NCBI GenBank assembly: GCA_028283765.1
Contig: JAPWJY010000008.1
Location: 1,803,001-1,867,000 of the forward strand
Source of the DNA: Parvibaculaceae bacterium
Lineage (GTDB): Bacteria; Pseudomonadota; Alphaproteobacteria; Parvibaculales; Parvibaculaceae
Direction: 5' to 3'
Length of the DNA stretch: 64,000 nt
The first letter of the stretch is position 1. Every line of letters begins with the position of its first letter. The notes below the pieces were generated by a model. The model worked only from the letters and a program-made list of their open reading frames with translations. It was not told the DNA's origin and did no database searches. Below, in pieces: positions 34,880 to 44,676 of the stretch. The translations under genes and the position numbers were made by a program.

Positions 34880-35334
34880 CAGCGCCTTCCCTCAATTTCA
34901 AGACAGGCCTGATCAGACCTCAACCATGTTGCACAGGCCTCTATAACTTCATCCAGGGGCAGCCTCGTTTTTCCTTTCAACGCACACTCCCACACCACTC
35001 CCTGACGCCAGCCTGCTTTAGCCAATGCAATACCGGATCGGATATCAAGCTCCCTCGTACGATTGATCTTTTCCTTCCAGAACTCTGGCCTGCTTGAAGG
35101 CCATTTGAACAAATGACAATCATGACCGTGCCAGAAACATCCGTGAGCAAAGAGCACGGCATGAAATCGGGGGAAAACCAGATCAGGTGTCCCGGGCAAA
35201 TGCCTGTCATGTAATCTGAAACGAAATCCAAGCCTGTGAAGTCCTTTACGCAGGATCAGTTCCGGTGCCGTATTGGCTCCCCGGATACCTGACATCATCC
35301 GGCTTCTGACTTCAGGTGTTACAATGTCAGCCAT
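34879..35334 (-). CDS. vsr: Very short patch repair endonuclease
   Basis: Vsr nicks at T:G mismatches created by deamination of 5-methylcytosine in methylase sites. The 151-residue protein starts MADIVTPEVRSRMMSGIRGA and has TAPELILRKGLHRLGFRFRL, PGTPDLVFPRFHAVLFAHGC with the catalytic Asp, and FWHGHDCHLFKWP (zinc ligands). The ATG at 35334 lies inside the methylase gene (8-base overlap). Presence of a Vsr supports a Dcm-type cytosine-5 methylase next to it. Confidence 0.94.
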   Translation of the reverse strand: MADIVTPEVRSRMMSGIRGANTAPELILRKGLHRLGFRFRLHDRHLPGTPDLVFPRFHAVLFAHGCFWHGHDCHLFKWPSSRPEFWKEKINRTRELDIRSGIALAKAGWRQGVVWECALKGKTRLPLDEVIEACATWLRSDQACLEIEGRR

Positions 35335-36586
35335 GCGCAGCAGCAACTTTAGGCGCAGGCCTCGTCACTTCACGAACCTTCCAGTTCTTTTCAGGGGCAA
35401 GTTCAGCAGCCCGCATCGCATCATCAATATGTTGCTGCATCGCCCGGGCGACGAACTCCACCACCGGCACAACAACAGCATTACCAAACTGGCGATAGGC
35501 CTGGGTGTCGGAAACCTCGATCCGGAAGCGTCGCTCACCCCTGTCGAATCCCATCAAACGGGCACATTCCAGAGGGGTCAGTCGACGAGGCCGTTTGCCT
35601 GGCTGATCGACAAGAACCTCGGAACCATCCTTGTAGTAACGGGCTGAAAGGGTGCGCGTCACATCGTCAGGGCCGAAGAGACTGTAACCGAAGCCATTAC
35701 CCTTCAACTGATGCTTGGCCTTGTAACCTTGCAGATACTCCCAAAGCCGGGGTGTCAGCGTGTATTTCGGGTCAACCTCATCATGAGGTTCAAGGATACT
35801 GCCGAGTTTCGGTCCCCGGGTTGCGTCCGGAAGCTTCAGACCTGCAAAATTGAAGGCCGTAGGCTCACGGAAGCCGACAATAAAGATGCGCTCCCGTTTC
35901 TGGGGCACCCATGGTTCCGAACTTATGACCCGATGCTGTATGTGATATCCCAGCTCATTGGTCAGTACATTCATTATTGTCGCAAATGTACGGCCCCCAT
36001 CATGACTCTCAAGATTCTTGACATTCTCCAGTACGAACGCCACCGGGCGATGATGTGCAATGATCTGGGCAGTATCAAAGAACAGCGTGCCCTGTGTATC
36101 GCACAGAAATCCATGTGGTCGGCCAAGAGCATTCTTCTTGGAAACCCCTGCAATTGAAAAGGGCTGGCAGGGAAAACCGGCAAGCAAAACATCATGTCCG
36201 GGAATCTTGTCCGGATTTTCCGAAAACTCCCGAATGTCTCCCCCGATCTCGTGATTATCCCGAAAATTGAGGGTATAGGTCTTCTGGCTATGCACATCCC
36301 ACTCGGAGGTGAACACACAATGTCCACCAATACTCTCAAAGCCAAGGCGAAGCCCGCCTATGCCTGCAAAAAGATCAATGAAGCGGAAATGTGAAGGCCT
36401 TCGGGAGTTACCTTTGTCGGCCATGTCCTGAAGCGTCTTGAATACAAGCGGTTTTGGCTGGATGTCACCCTTTTCGTAACGTTTGATCGTCCTAAGGCAG
36501 ACCCCCAGCAGATCAGACGCCTCTTCTGGAGTAAGACCCGCTCGCTCGCGCAAAACCTTGAACTTCGTACGGGCCTCTTGTGGCAT
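35327..36586 (-). CDS. dcm: DNA (cytosine-5) methyltransferase, Dcm/EcoRII type, with N-terminal helix-turn-helix
   Basis: All the cytosine-5 methylase motifs are seen: FRFIDLFAGIGGLRLGFES (AdoMet), LLAGFPCQPFSIAG (catalytic Cys), FVLENVKNL, PQKRERIFIVGF and the C-terminal RQFGNAVVVPVV. The first 60 residues form a helix-turn-helix (REGALRxRAG-like: VLRERAGLTPEEASDLLGVC), as in M.EcoRII, which can repress its own promoter. Together with Vsr and an EcoRII-like endonuclease the target is probably CCWGG, modified at the second C. The full length of 419 residues is present. Confidence 0.94.
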   Translation of the reverse strand: MPQEARTKFKVLRERAGLTPEEASDLLGVCLRTIKRYEKGDIQPKPLVFKTLQDMADKGNSRRPSHFRFIDLFAGIGGLRLGFESIGGHCVFTSEWDVHSQKTYTLNFRDNHEIGGDIREFSENPDKIPGHDVLLAGFPCQPFSIAGVSKKNALGRPHGFLCDTQGTLFFDTAQIIAHHRPVAFVLENVKNLESHDGGRTFATIMNVLTNELGYHIQHRVISSEPWVPQKRERIFIVGFREPTAFNFAGLKLPDATRGPKLGSILEPHDEVDPKYTLTPRLWEYLQGYKAKHQLKGNGFGYSLFGPDDVTRTLSARYYKDGSEVLVDQPGKRPRRLTPLECARLMGFDRGERRFRIEVSDTQAYRQFGNAVVVPVVEFVARAMQQHIDDAMRAAELAPEKNWKVREVTRPAPKVAAAHG

Positions 36587-36695
36587 CCTGCTATCTCCAT
36601 TATCACTGGGTGACTCTTGGACATATTGACTTTAAATTTCCTAGATGTCCATAAATGTTCTTTATTTGTTCCGCTTGAACAATGAGAAGTCGTGT

Positions 36696-37259
36696 TCAGT
36701 CCGGCCGGAAATCGAACACCAGCACGCCGTCCTGGCCCTTCTCAAGGAACGGCTCGACGAATTTCTTGAACGCGGCATGCGCCCCGTCCACATGGGAAAG
36801 ATCGGTTACAACCGGGGTTCCCACATAGTAGTTGCGGTCTCCTTCTGAATTGAACGTAACGACAAAGGCTTGTTCGAAGCCGTGGGCCATGCCCTCGCCG
36901 CTTGTCTGCGCACCGGTTTCGATCTCCCTGATATAAGGAACCCCGTTGCGCCGGGCCTGATCCTTGAGCGCAAGAAAGCGCTTTATCACCTCCTCTTTCC
37001 GGGCATCGTCCACTTCTGCTGCATATCTGAACAGCACCACATGCTTGATGGTGCCAGGCTTGTAGTCAGGTGCGGTGAAGGCTTCCACCCCGACTCTGCC
37101 CAGTTCAGTGGAAAGTACGGAAACGGCGCTCCCGGAGGCGTTTCTTGAACCGGTGTGAGCCGGGGATTTTGCGGCGAGGGTTACTCCGGCAACACAAGCA
37201 GCAAACAGCAAAAAAATGGCCACCAGAACGGCAGGAACGATAATCCATATCTTCTTCAT
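36696..37259 (-). CDS. Dabb-domain (stress-responsive A/B barrel) exported protein
   Basis: The 187-residue protein starts MKKIWIIVPAVLVAIFLLFA with a membrane anchor or signal segment (a Cys follows, but the lipobox FAAC is weak). It then has a Dabb-type ferredoxin-like domain: PGTIKHVVLFRYAAEVDDAR, FLALKDQARRNGVPYI and GAQTSGEGMAHGFEQAFVVT with HAAFKKFVEPFL. Such proteins are stress-associated and lack a known catalytic role. It lies inside the block between plsY and dprA. Confidence 0.8.
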   Translation of the reverse strand: MKKIWIIVPAVLVAIFLLFAACVAGVTLAAKSPAHTGSRNASGSAVSVLSTELGRVGVEAFTAPDYKPGTIKHVVLFRYAAEVDDARKEEVIKRFLALKDQARRNGVPYIREIETGAQTSGEGMAHGFEQAFVVTFNSEGDRNYYVGTPVVTDLSHVDGAHAAFKKFVEPFLEKGQDGVLVFDFRPD

Positions 37260-37582
37260 AATGGTTCTTTCTTCTGACCGGCCCCTTCCGGGGGAAACAA
37301 GGGCCAGCGTGAAATACAATCAGTAATAAAATGTTGGCCAAAGCCGGTCGCTACGCCTCGAAATGGAGGCCAATGACATATGGCAAGGGTTCCATGAATT
37401 GTGAAGCGCAATCACGAACCGGAATGCTTCAGAAAGCCTCAATATGAGACATGGCGGACCTGTTTATGTGCCAGTCCGCAACAACGTCCCTCTCCTGATG
37501 AAACAGGGGATAGAGGCGTAATTCCAATCGACGTCACCGGGCCGGCATTGCAATATGGCCGGAACAAACCGAGAGGCGCATC
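37260..37582. other. Intergenic region between Dabb gene and dprA
   Basis: About 320 bases with no credible gene. It holds the start regions of both neighbours (divergent): the Dabb gene transcribes to the left and dprA to the right. I do not see a clear promoter or repeat. Confidence 0.4.
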
Positions 37583-38761
37583 ATGCATCGTCAGGTTCCA
37601 CCCCGCGTTGTTGCGTCCCTCCCCACCTCCGAACGCCTCGCCCGGCTGCGCCTCGCAAGGTCGGAGAATGTTGGTCCCGTCACATTCGCCGATCTGATCG
37701 CGCATTGCGGCAGCGCGGAGCAGGCATTGGAGATTCTGCCATCGCTTGCGGCGCGAGGCGGCCGCCAGAAGGCGATCCGCATCGCCAGCGCCGCCTCGGC
37801 CCGGGCGGAGATGGAAGCCATCCATGCCTTTGGCGCCGATCTGCTGATCCTGGGCGATCCCACTTATCCCCGCGCACTGGCCAGCGCCGAGCCGCCACCG
37901 CCGGTTCTCTGCGTCAAGGGCCATCTCCATCTGCTGGACCGTCCCTGCGTCGCGCTGGTCGGGGCGCGCAATGCCTCGGCTTCGGGGGTAAAGCTGGCGG
38001 CAATGCTGGCGCAGGGGCTGGGCGAACAGGGATTCACCGTGGTCTCGGGCCTTGCCCGCGGTATCGACGCCGCCGCCCATCGGGGTTCGCTCGCCCATGG
38101 CACCGTGGCGGTGATCGCCGGGGGGCTCGACAGCATCTATCCCGAGGAACATGCGGACCTCCAGCATGACATCGCCACCCGGGGCCTGCTGGTGAGCGAA
38201 ATGCCGCTCGGCACCCCACCCCTCGCCAGATATTTCCCCCGCCGCAACAGGGTCATTTCCGGCCTTTCCGCGGGGGTCGTCGTGGTCGAGGCCGCCTTGC
38301 GGTCCGGCTCGCTGATCACCGCGCGCTTTGCCCTTGAGCAGAACCGGGACGTATTGGCCGTGCCGGGCTCCCCGCTCGATCCCCGCTGCCGGGGTTCCAA
38401 CCGGCTGATCCGGGAGGGGGCCGCTCTGGTCGAAACCGTCGATGATATTGTCCATGCCCTGGGCGGCGGCCTGCGCCTGCCCCTCTCCGAGCCGGAACCT
38501 GCAGCCTTCCGTCCCGAAAGACGGCCCGCCGCCATGCCCGGCGAGGCCGGGCGCCGCGCCGTGCTCGAACGTCTGGGGCCGACCCCGGTCGACATCGATG
38601 AAATCATCCGCCAGACCGGCCTGCCTGCCTCCACCGTCAGGATTGTGCTGGTGGAACTGGACCTTGCCGGCAGGCTGGTGCGCGAACCCGGCCAGCTTGT
38701 CTCGCTGGCGGATGCCACCCCAGATAGCCTCTTGCCGCAGGCCGAATCCGGCCCCATTTGA
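37583..38761 (+). CDS. dprA: DNA-processing protein DprA (Smf)
   Basis: DprA loads RecA onto incoming single-stranded DNA in natural transformation. An N-terminal helix-hairpin region (residues 18-70, RLARSENVGPVTFADL) precedes the Rossmann-like core: VALVGARNASASGVKLAAML, FTVVSGLARGIDAAAHRGSL, GGLDSIYPEEHADL, PLGTPPLARYFPRRNRVISG and VVEAALRSGSLITARFALEQ. The C-terminal winged helix (residues 320-375) is TPVDIDEIIRQTGLPASTVR. Length 392. It is next to topA, as in many alphaproteobacteria. Confidence 0.95.
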   Translation: MHRQVPPRVVASLPTSERLARLRLARSENVGPVTFADLIAHCGSAEQALEILPSLAARGGRQKAIRIASAASARAEMEAIHAFGADLLILGDPTYPRALASAEPPPPVLCVKGHLHLLDRPCVALVGARNASASGVKLAAMLAQGLGEQGFTVVSGLARGIDAAAHRGSLAHGTVAVIAGGLDSIYPEEHADLQHDIATRGLLVSEMPLGTPPLARYFPRRNRVISGLSAGVVVVEAALRSGSLITARFALEQNRDVLAVPGSPLDPRCRGSNRLIREGAALVETVDDIVHALGGGLRLPLSEPEPAAFRPERRPAAMPGEAGRRAVLERLGPTPVDIDEIIRQTGLPASTVRIVLVELDLAGRLVREPGQLVSLADATPDSLLPQAESGPI

Positions 38762-38864
38762 CAGCCCCCGGGCTTTTCCCCATGTTCTGCGCGGTCGGTG
38801 AGGGCAGGAACAACGTGCCTTCAGTGTGGTTCTGGCACATTTTCAAGGCAAGATTGGTCGTTTA

Positions 38865-41613
38865 ATGGATGTCGTAGTTGTTGAATCGCCCGCCAAGGCG
38901 AAGACCATCAACAAATATCTGGGCAAGGACTACACCGTTCTTGCGTCCTACGGCCATGTCCGGGACCTGCCCTCCAAGGATGGCTCCGTCCAGCCGGACG
39001 AAGATTTCCTGATGAGCTGGGACACCGACGCCAAATCCCAGAAGCGGCTCAATGACATAGCCTCCGCCCTCAAGGGCGCCGACCGCCTGATCCTCGCAAC
39101 CGACCCGGATCGCGAGGGCGAGGCCATCTCCTGGCATGTGCTTGAGGTGCTGAACCACAAGAAGGCGCTCAAGGGCATCGACGTGAAGCGCGTGGTCTTC
39201 AACGCCATCACCAAGCGCTCGGTGCTGGAGGCGATGGCCCATCCGCGCGACCTCGATCTGGAACTGATCAACGCCTATCTGGCGCGCCGCGCGCTCGATT
39301 ATCTCGTCGGCTTCACCCTGTCGCCGGTGCTCTGGCGCAAGCTGCCGGGCTCGCGCTCGGCGGGCCGGGTGCAGTCGGTGGCGCTGCGTCTCGTCTGCGA
39401 CCGGGAAATGGAGATCGAGGCCTTCCGCAGCCAGGAATACTGGACCATCGAGGCCGATTTCCTGACCGGCACCCGCCATGGCCTGACCTCCCGGCTACAG
39501 GTTCTCGACGGGGAAAAGGTAGATAAATTCGACCTGACCGACGAGAAATCGGCCACTTTGGTCAAGGCCCGCATCGAGGCCTCCAGGTTCAGCGTCCGGA
39601 GCATCGAGAGCAAGCCCGGCAAGCGCCATCCGCAGCCCCCCTTCACGACGTCCACGCTCCAGCAGGAAGCGTCCCGCAAGCTTGGCTTCTCGGCCAGCCG
39701 GACCATGCAGGTGGCCCAGCGCCTCTATGAAGGCCTCGACATCGACGGGGAAACCACTGGTCTCATCACCTATATGCGAACCGACGGCGTACAGATCGCC
39801 GACGAGGCCATCGCCGATGTCCGCACGGTCATCAACAATGAGTTTGGCGAGGCCTATGTGCCCGGCGCGCCGCGCATCTATAAGGTGAAGGCAAAAGAAC
39901 GCGCAGGAGGCCCATGAGGCCATCCGCCCGACCGACCTCGCCCGCCTGCCCAAGCATGTCAAAACCATGCTGGACGATGACCAGCGCCGCCTCTACGAGC
40001 TTATCTGGAACCGCACGGTCGCCAGCCAGATGGAAAGCGCCGAGCTTGAGCGCACCACTATCGACATCTTCTCCGACGACGGCCATATCGGGCTGCGCGC
40101 CACCGGGTCCGTGCTCACCTTCGACGGCTTCCTGCGGCTTTATCAGGAAGGCAAGGACGAGCCCGAGGATGGCGAGGATGGCAGCCGCCTGCCCAAGGTC
40201 GTCAAGGGCGACCGGCTCGACCTGAAAGAGGCCCGCGCCGACCAGCATTTCACCGAGCCGCCGCCGCGCTTCTCCGAAGCCACGCTGGTCAAGCGCCTTG
40301 AGGAACTGGGCATTGGCCGCCCCTCGACCTATGCCTCCATCCTGACCGTGCTGCGCGACCGGGGCTATGTCCATATGGACAAGAACCGCTTCATACCGGA
40401 CGACAAGGGACGGCTGGTCACGGCATTCCTTGAGAATTTCTTCGGCCGCTACGTCGAATACAGCTTCACCGCCGATCTGGAGGAGAAGCTCGACAAGATT
40501 TCAGCGGGCGAACTCAACTGGAAGGATGTGCTGCGCGAGTTCTGGAAGGATTTTTCCGGTGCGGTCGAGGGCATATCCGACCTGCGCGTGACGGCGGTGC
40601 TGGACACGCTCAACGAGGTGCTGGGCCACCATGTGTTCCCGGACAAGGGTGACGGCTCCGATCCGCGCAAGTGCCCCTCGTGCGAGAACGGCCAGCTTTC
40701 GCTGAAGCTCGGCAAGTTCGGCGCCTTCATCGGCTGCTCGAACTATCCTGAATGCCGGTTCACCCGCCAGTTGACCGTGCCCGCGGACGGCGCGGAGACG
40801 CCGGGCGACCGGGTAATCGGCACCGATCCTGAATCGGGCAAGGAAATCGTGCTCAAGGCCGGGCGTTTCGGCCCCTATCTCCAGCTTGGCGAGGCCGCCA
40901 GCAAGGAGGACAAGCCCAAGCGCTCCGGCCTGCCCAAGGGCTGGCTGCCGTCCGAGATCGATCTGGAAAAGGCCATCGCCCTGCTCTCGCTTCCCCGCGA
41001 CGTCGGCGTGCACCCGGAAACCGGGAAGCCGATCAAGGCGGGCCTTGGCCGCTTCGGCCCCTTCGTCCAGCATGACGGGACCTATGCGAACCTGGAAAGC
41101 CCGGAGGAAGTCTTCACCGTCGGCCTCAACCGGGCGGTGACGGTGCTGGCCGAAAAGAAGCTCAAGGGCGGCGGGGCCTCGCGGCAGGCCAAGCCCATCA
41201 AGGAACTGGGCGAGCATCCCACGGCGGGCGGCCCCATCGGCCTTTATGCCGGGCGCTATGGCCCTTACGTCAAGCATGGCGACACCAACGCCACGCTGCC
41301 CAATGGCGCGGACCCGGCCTCCCTGACGCTTGAGGAAGCCGCGGCGCTGGTTGACGCCAAGGCGGCCAGGGGCGGCGGCAAGAAGCCGAAGAAGGCAGCC
41401 GCCAAAAAGGCTCCGGCGAAGAAAGTGACGGCTGCCAAGGCCGAAAAAGCCGAGCCCGCCGCAAAAAAGACCGCCAAACCCAAGGCCGGAGCGGCTAAAA
41501 AGGCTCCTGCGGCAAAGGCGAAAGCCAAACCGGCAGCAAAGAAGCCCGCCGCGAAGAAAGCCGCCCCTAAAAAGAATGCCGCATCCAGCGCATCCTCCGA
41601 CGCAGCAGATTGA
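38865..41613 (+). pseudogene. topA: DNA topoisomerase I with a one-base insertion near residue 343
   Basis: The enzyme relaxes negative supercoils. Start MDVVVVESPAKAKTINKYLG (toprim Glu), DPDREGEAISWHVLE, the active-site Tyr about residue 303 in GLITYMRTDG, then a frameshift. After KVKAK (about 39892) the run of four As (39893-39896) has one extra base and the first frame ends at 39917. Removing it continues as NAQEAHEAIRPTDLARLPKH, which is what topoisomerase I has. The downstream frame runs to 41613 and holds the remaining core, a zinc finger (CPSCENGQLS...CSNYPEC), repeat domains (KAGRFGPYL) and a Lys/Ala-rich tail. TopA is normally essential, so a sequencing error is the likely reason. 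Confidence 0.85.
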
Positions 41614-41619
41614 GACTGA

Positions 41620-44013
41620 GTGGCCAGAGAACCAAAAGTACCCGGCACGGCCCCCAAACGGGCAAAACCCAAAACCCCCAAGGCAAAGGGGGCCGCGCCG
41701 AAAGCTGCGCCAAAAAATGAAAATGCGTTTTTCCCCTCGCGTGAGGAAATCCTCCAGTACGTGAAGGAAACGCCGGGCAAGGTCGGCAAGCGCGAGATTG
41801 CCCGCGCGTTCAATATCAAGGCTGGCGGCCGCATCCTGCTCAAGCGCCTCATCCGGGAACTGACCGATGAAGGCGCGCTGACCAAAACCGAGGGCAGCAA
41901 AAAGATTATCCCCGCTGGCGAACTGCCCTCCATCACGGTGATCGAGATCACGCACCGCGACGCCGATGGCGAACTGGTGGCAAAGCCGATCGACTGGGAC
42001 AATGAGGCCCCTGCCCCGCGCATCGTCGTCGCGCCCGAAAAGCCCCAGCGCAAGAGCGACAAGACCACGCCCGAGCCCCCCGCGGGAGTCGGCGACAGGG
42101 TGCTCGCCCGGCTGAGCCGGACGCGCGGCGAGGACAAGGAAGATTTCGACTATGAAGCCCGCGTCATCAAGCGCGTCGGCCGGGGCGCTGAACGGGTGCT
42201 GGGCCTTTTCCGCGCGCAGGAGCGCGGCGGCCGCATCGAGCCGGTCGACAAGCGCGTGCGCAACAGTTTTCAGGTCCAGGCCGGGGATGTGGGCGAGGCG
42301 AAGGACGGCGATCTGGTTCTGGCCGAAACAATCCCCGGAAACCGCTTCGGCGCGGCGCGCGTGCGCATCACCGATGTGTTCGGGCGGGCCGACGACCAGA
42401 CCTCGATCTCGCTGATCGCCATTCATGCCCAGGGCATTCCTGACCATTTCCCGCCGGAAGTGATCGCGGAAGCCGAACGCGCGCCGCAGGCGAACGCCCG
42501 GGACCGCGAAGACCTGCGCGACCTGCCGCTCGTCACCATCGACCCGCCGGACGCCCGCGACCATGACGACGCCGTATGGGCCATGCCCGACGACGACGCA
42601 AAGAATGAAGGCGGCCATGTCGTCATCGTCGCCATTGCGGACGTGGCGGCCTATATCCGCCCCGGCTCGGCCATGGACGTCGAGGCCCGCAAGCGCGGCA
42701 ATTCCGTGTACTTCCCCGACCGGGTGGTGCCGATGCTGCCGGAGCGCATTTCCAACGACCTGTGCTCGCTCCGCGAGGGCGAGGACCGGCCCTGCCTCGC
42801 CGTGCGCATGGTGTTCGACGCCCATGGCAACAAGCGGGGCCACCGCTTCATCCGCGCAATCATGCGCTCGGCGGCGAAGCTGAGCTACGGTCAGGCCCAG
42901 CAGGCCTTTGACGGCACCCCGGACGAGGCCGCCGCCCCCCTGATGGATACGGCGCTCACCCCCTTGTGGAATGCGTACAAGACTGTCGCCAGGGCGCGGG
43001 ATAAACGCGGCCCGCTCGAACTCGACCTGCCGGAATTCAAGATCCAGCTTGATGAAAAAGGCCATATCAAGGGCGTGCGCCGGGCGGAGCGTTTTGAATC
43101 CATGCGCCTCATCGAGGAGTTCATGATTCAGGCCAATGTCTGCGCGGCGGAAACGCTGGAAGCGCGGCACACGGGCCTCATCTACCGCGTTCACGATACA
43201 CCCTCTGCGGAAAAAATCCGGGGATTATCCGAATTCCTCGCGACCCTCGACGTACCCTTCGCCAAGGGACAGGTGGTCAAGCCGGAAAACTTCAACAAGG
43301 TGCTGCGCCAGCTCAAGGGCGGCGAGTTCGAGCAGATGGCTTCCGACGTGGTGCTGCGCAGCCAGGCGCAGGCCGTCTATTCACCGGAGAATCTGGGTCA
43401 TTTCGGGCTCAATCTGAGCCGTTATGCCCATTTCACCTCGCCGATCCGGCGTTATGCGGACCTGATCGTCCACCGCGCGCTGATAACCGGCCTCAAACTT
43501 GGCACGGATGGGCTCGGCCCCCATGATCTGGATGAACTCGTCGAGATCGCGGAACATATTTCGGTGACGGAGCGGCGTGCCATGGTCGCCGAACGCGATT
43601 CGACCGACCGTTTCATCGCCTCCTACCTGCAAAAGAACGTCGGCGCGGAATTCCGGGGACGGATCGCCGGCGTCACCCGCTTCGGCCTGTTCGTCAAGCT
43701 GGAGGACACCGGCGCGGACGGTATTGTCCCTATTTCCAGCCTTGGCACCGATTATTTCCACCACCATGAGAATCTGCACGCCCTGATCGGCGAACGCACC
43801 GGCCTGACCTTCCGTCTGGGCTCTCCGGTCATCGTGCGGCTTGAGGAGGCCGTGCCGGTGACGGGCGGCCTGCGCTTCCAGTTGATCGAAGGCGGCATCA
43901 AGGGCAAGGCCCGCGGGGCCTCCAAACCGGGCAGCCGGACGGGCCTGCCAAGACAACGGCGCTCGCCCACGCCCGTCAAAAAGGCGGGGAAAACGACAAG
44001 GACGCGAGGATAG
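41620..44013 (+). CDS. rnr: Ribonuclease R
   Basis: This 3'-to-5' exoribonuclease degrades structured RNA. 797 residues, GTG start at 41620, 7 bases after the topA end. A Lys/Pro/Ala-rich N terminus (1-35), a winged-helix-like domain (YVKETPGKVGKREIARAF), cold-shock domains, the RNB catalytic core with the Asp cluster (VTIDPPDARDHDDAVWAMPD), SVYFPDRVVPMLPERISNDL, HFTSPIRRYADLIVHR and an S1 domain (FRGRIAGVTRFGLFVKLEDT). The C terminus is basic. It follows topA in the same order as in many alphaproteobacteria. Confidence 0.96.
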   Translation: MAREPKVPGTAPKRAKPKTPKAKGAAPKAAPKNENAFFPSREEILQYVKETPGKVGKREIARAFNIKAGGRILLKRLIRELTDEGALTKTEGSKKIIPAGELPSITVIEITHRDADGELVAKPIDWDNEAPAPRIVVAPEKPQRKSDKTTPEPPAGVGDRVLARLSRTRGEDKEDFDYEARVIKRVGRGAERVLGLFRAQERGGRIEPVDKRVRNSFQVQAGDVGEAKDGDLVLAETIPGNRFGAARVRITDVFGRADDQTSISLIAIHAQGIPDHFPPEVIAEAERAPQANARDREDLRDLPLVTIDPPDARDHDDAVWAMPDDDAKNEGGHVVIVAIADVAAYIRPGSAMDVEARKRGNSVYFPDRVVPMLPERISNDLCSLREGEDRPCLAVRMVFDAHGNKRGHRFIRAIMRSAAKLSYGQAQQAFDGTPDEAAAPLMDTALTPLWNAYKTVARARDKRGPLELDLPEFKIQLDEKGHIKGVRRAERFESMRLIEEFMIQANVCAAETLEARHTGLIYRVHDTPSAEKIRGLSEFLATLDVPFAKGQVVKPENFNKVLRQLKGGEFEQMASDVVLRSQAQAVYSPENLGHFGLNLSRYAHFTSPIRRYADLIVHRALITGLKLGTDGLGPHDLDELVEIAEHISVTERRAMVAERDSTDRFIASYLQKNVGAEFRGRIAGVTRFGLFVKLEDTGADGIVPISSLGTDYFHHHENLHALIGERTGLTFRLGSPVIVRLEEAVPVTGGLRFQLIEGGIKGKARGASKPGSRTGLPRQRRSPTPVKKAGKTTRTRG

Positions 44014-44103
44014 GCCCCAAAAACAGGCAGTGACGCGGCAACCTGCCACATTTTATAATAATTCCAGATCGCCAATGTATCAGGCAATCAAAAGGAGAGT
44101 ATA

Positions 44104-44532
44104 ATGCCAATCAGCCTCAGCGATCAGCTCCCCCCCGTTCGCACGCCTGTCCGCGCGTTGCGTGACCGCCAGGTCAGACAGGCGATGACCCGCGGCTTCA
44201 TGGGCCATTGCCCGAACTGCGGCAGAGGCAAGCTCCTGAGGAATTACCTGAAGGTTGTAGATAACTGCTCCGTATGCGGTGAAGACTTCAGCCATCAGCG
44301 TGCGGATGATGCGCCGCCCTATTTCACCATCCTGATCGTCGGCCACCTCATTGTCCCTTTGATGTTCTTCATCGAGATCGAATATTCGCCGTCCCTGCTG
44401 CTGTCCATGATCGGCTGGCCTGCGTTGACGGCGCTGTGCTGCGTCGCGCTGCTACCCCGGATCAAGGGCGCTGTCGTCGGCATGCAATGGGCCATGCGGA
44501 TGCACGGCTTCGGCGGACCGACCATCGACTGA
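44104..44532 (+). CDS. DUF983 family membrane protein
   Basis: 142 residues with a zinc-ribbon-like pair GHCPNCGRGKLL and DNCSVCGEDFSHQRADDAPP followed by two or three membrane helices (YFTILIVGHLIVPLMFFIEI, then the LLLSMIGWPALTALCCVALL segment) and MQWAMRMHGFG. This is the standard DUF983 layout. The function is unknown. It sits between rnr and the NUDIX genes as in other alphaproteobacteria. Confidence 0.9.
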   Translation: MPISLSDQLPPVRTPVRALRDRQVRQAMTRGFMGHCPNCGRGKLLRNYLKVVDNCSVCGEDFSHQRADDAPPYFTILIVGHLIVPLMFFIEIEYSPSLLLSMIGWPALTALCCVALLPRIKGAVVGMQWAMRMHGFGGPTID

Positions 44533-44560
44533 GATTTCCATCTGCATGACCGAGAATGAG

Positions 44561-44590
44561 AGCCGCAAAGCCCCTGCTTTGCGGCTTTTC
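44561..44590 (+). terminator. Rho-independent terminator after the DUF983 gene
   Basis: AGCCGCAAAGC (44561-44571) pairs perfectly with GCTTTGCGGCT (44576-44586) around a CCCT loop and is followed by TTTTC. It lies 29 bases after the DUF983 stop and should end the topA-rnr-DUF983 transcript. Confidence 0.88.
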
Positions 44591-44676
44591 ATTTTCCATC
44601 CCGGCGCGAAAACTGGACAGTCCGGCCTTCGCGCGCCATCCTGATCCCAACAATGAATTAAAAAGGGAGAAGGATC

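Noticed and set aside
39890..39920. Programmed -1 frameshift in topA at AAAAG
   Set aside because: Restoring the family sequence needs one base removed (+1 shift). The -1 frame gives non-family sequence.
40501..43194. An 897-residue open frame on the minus strand opposite topA/rnr
   Set aside because: Composition is biased (Gly, Arg, Ala, Phe) and has no motif. Two conserved genes occupy the other strand.
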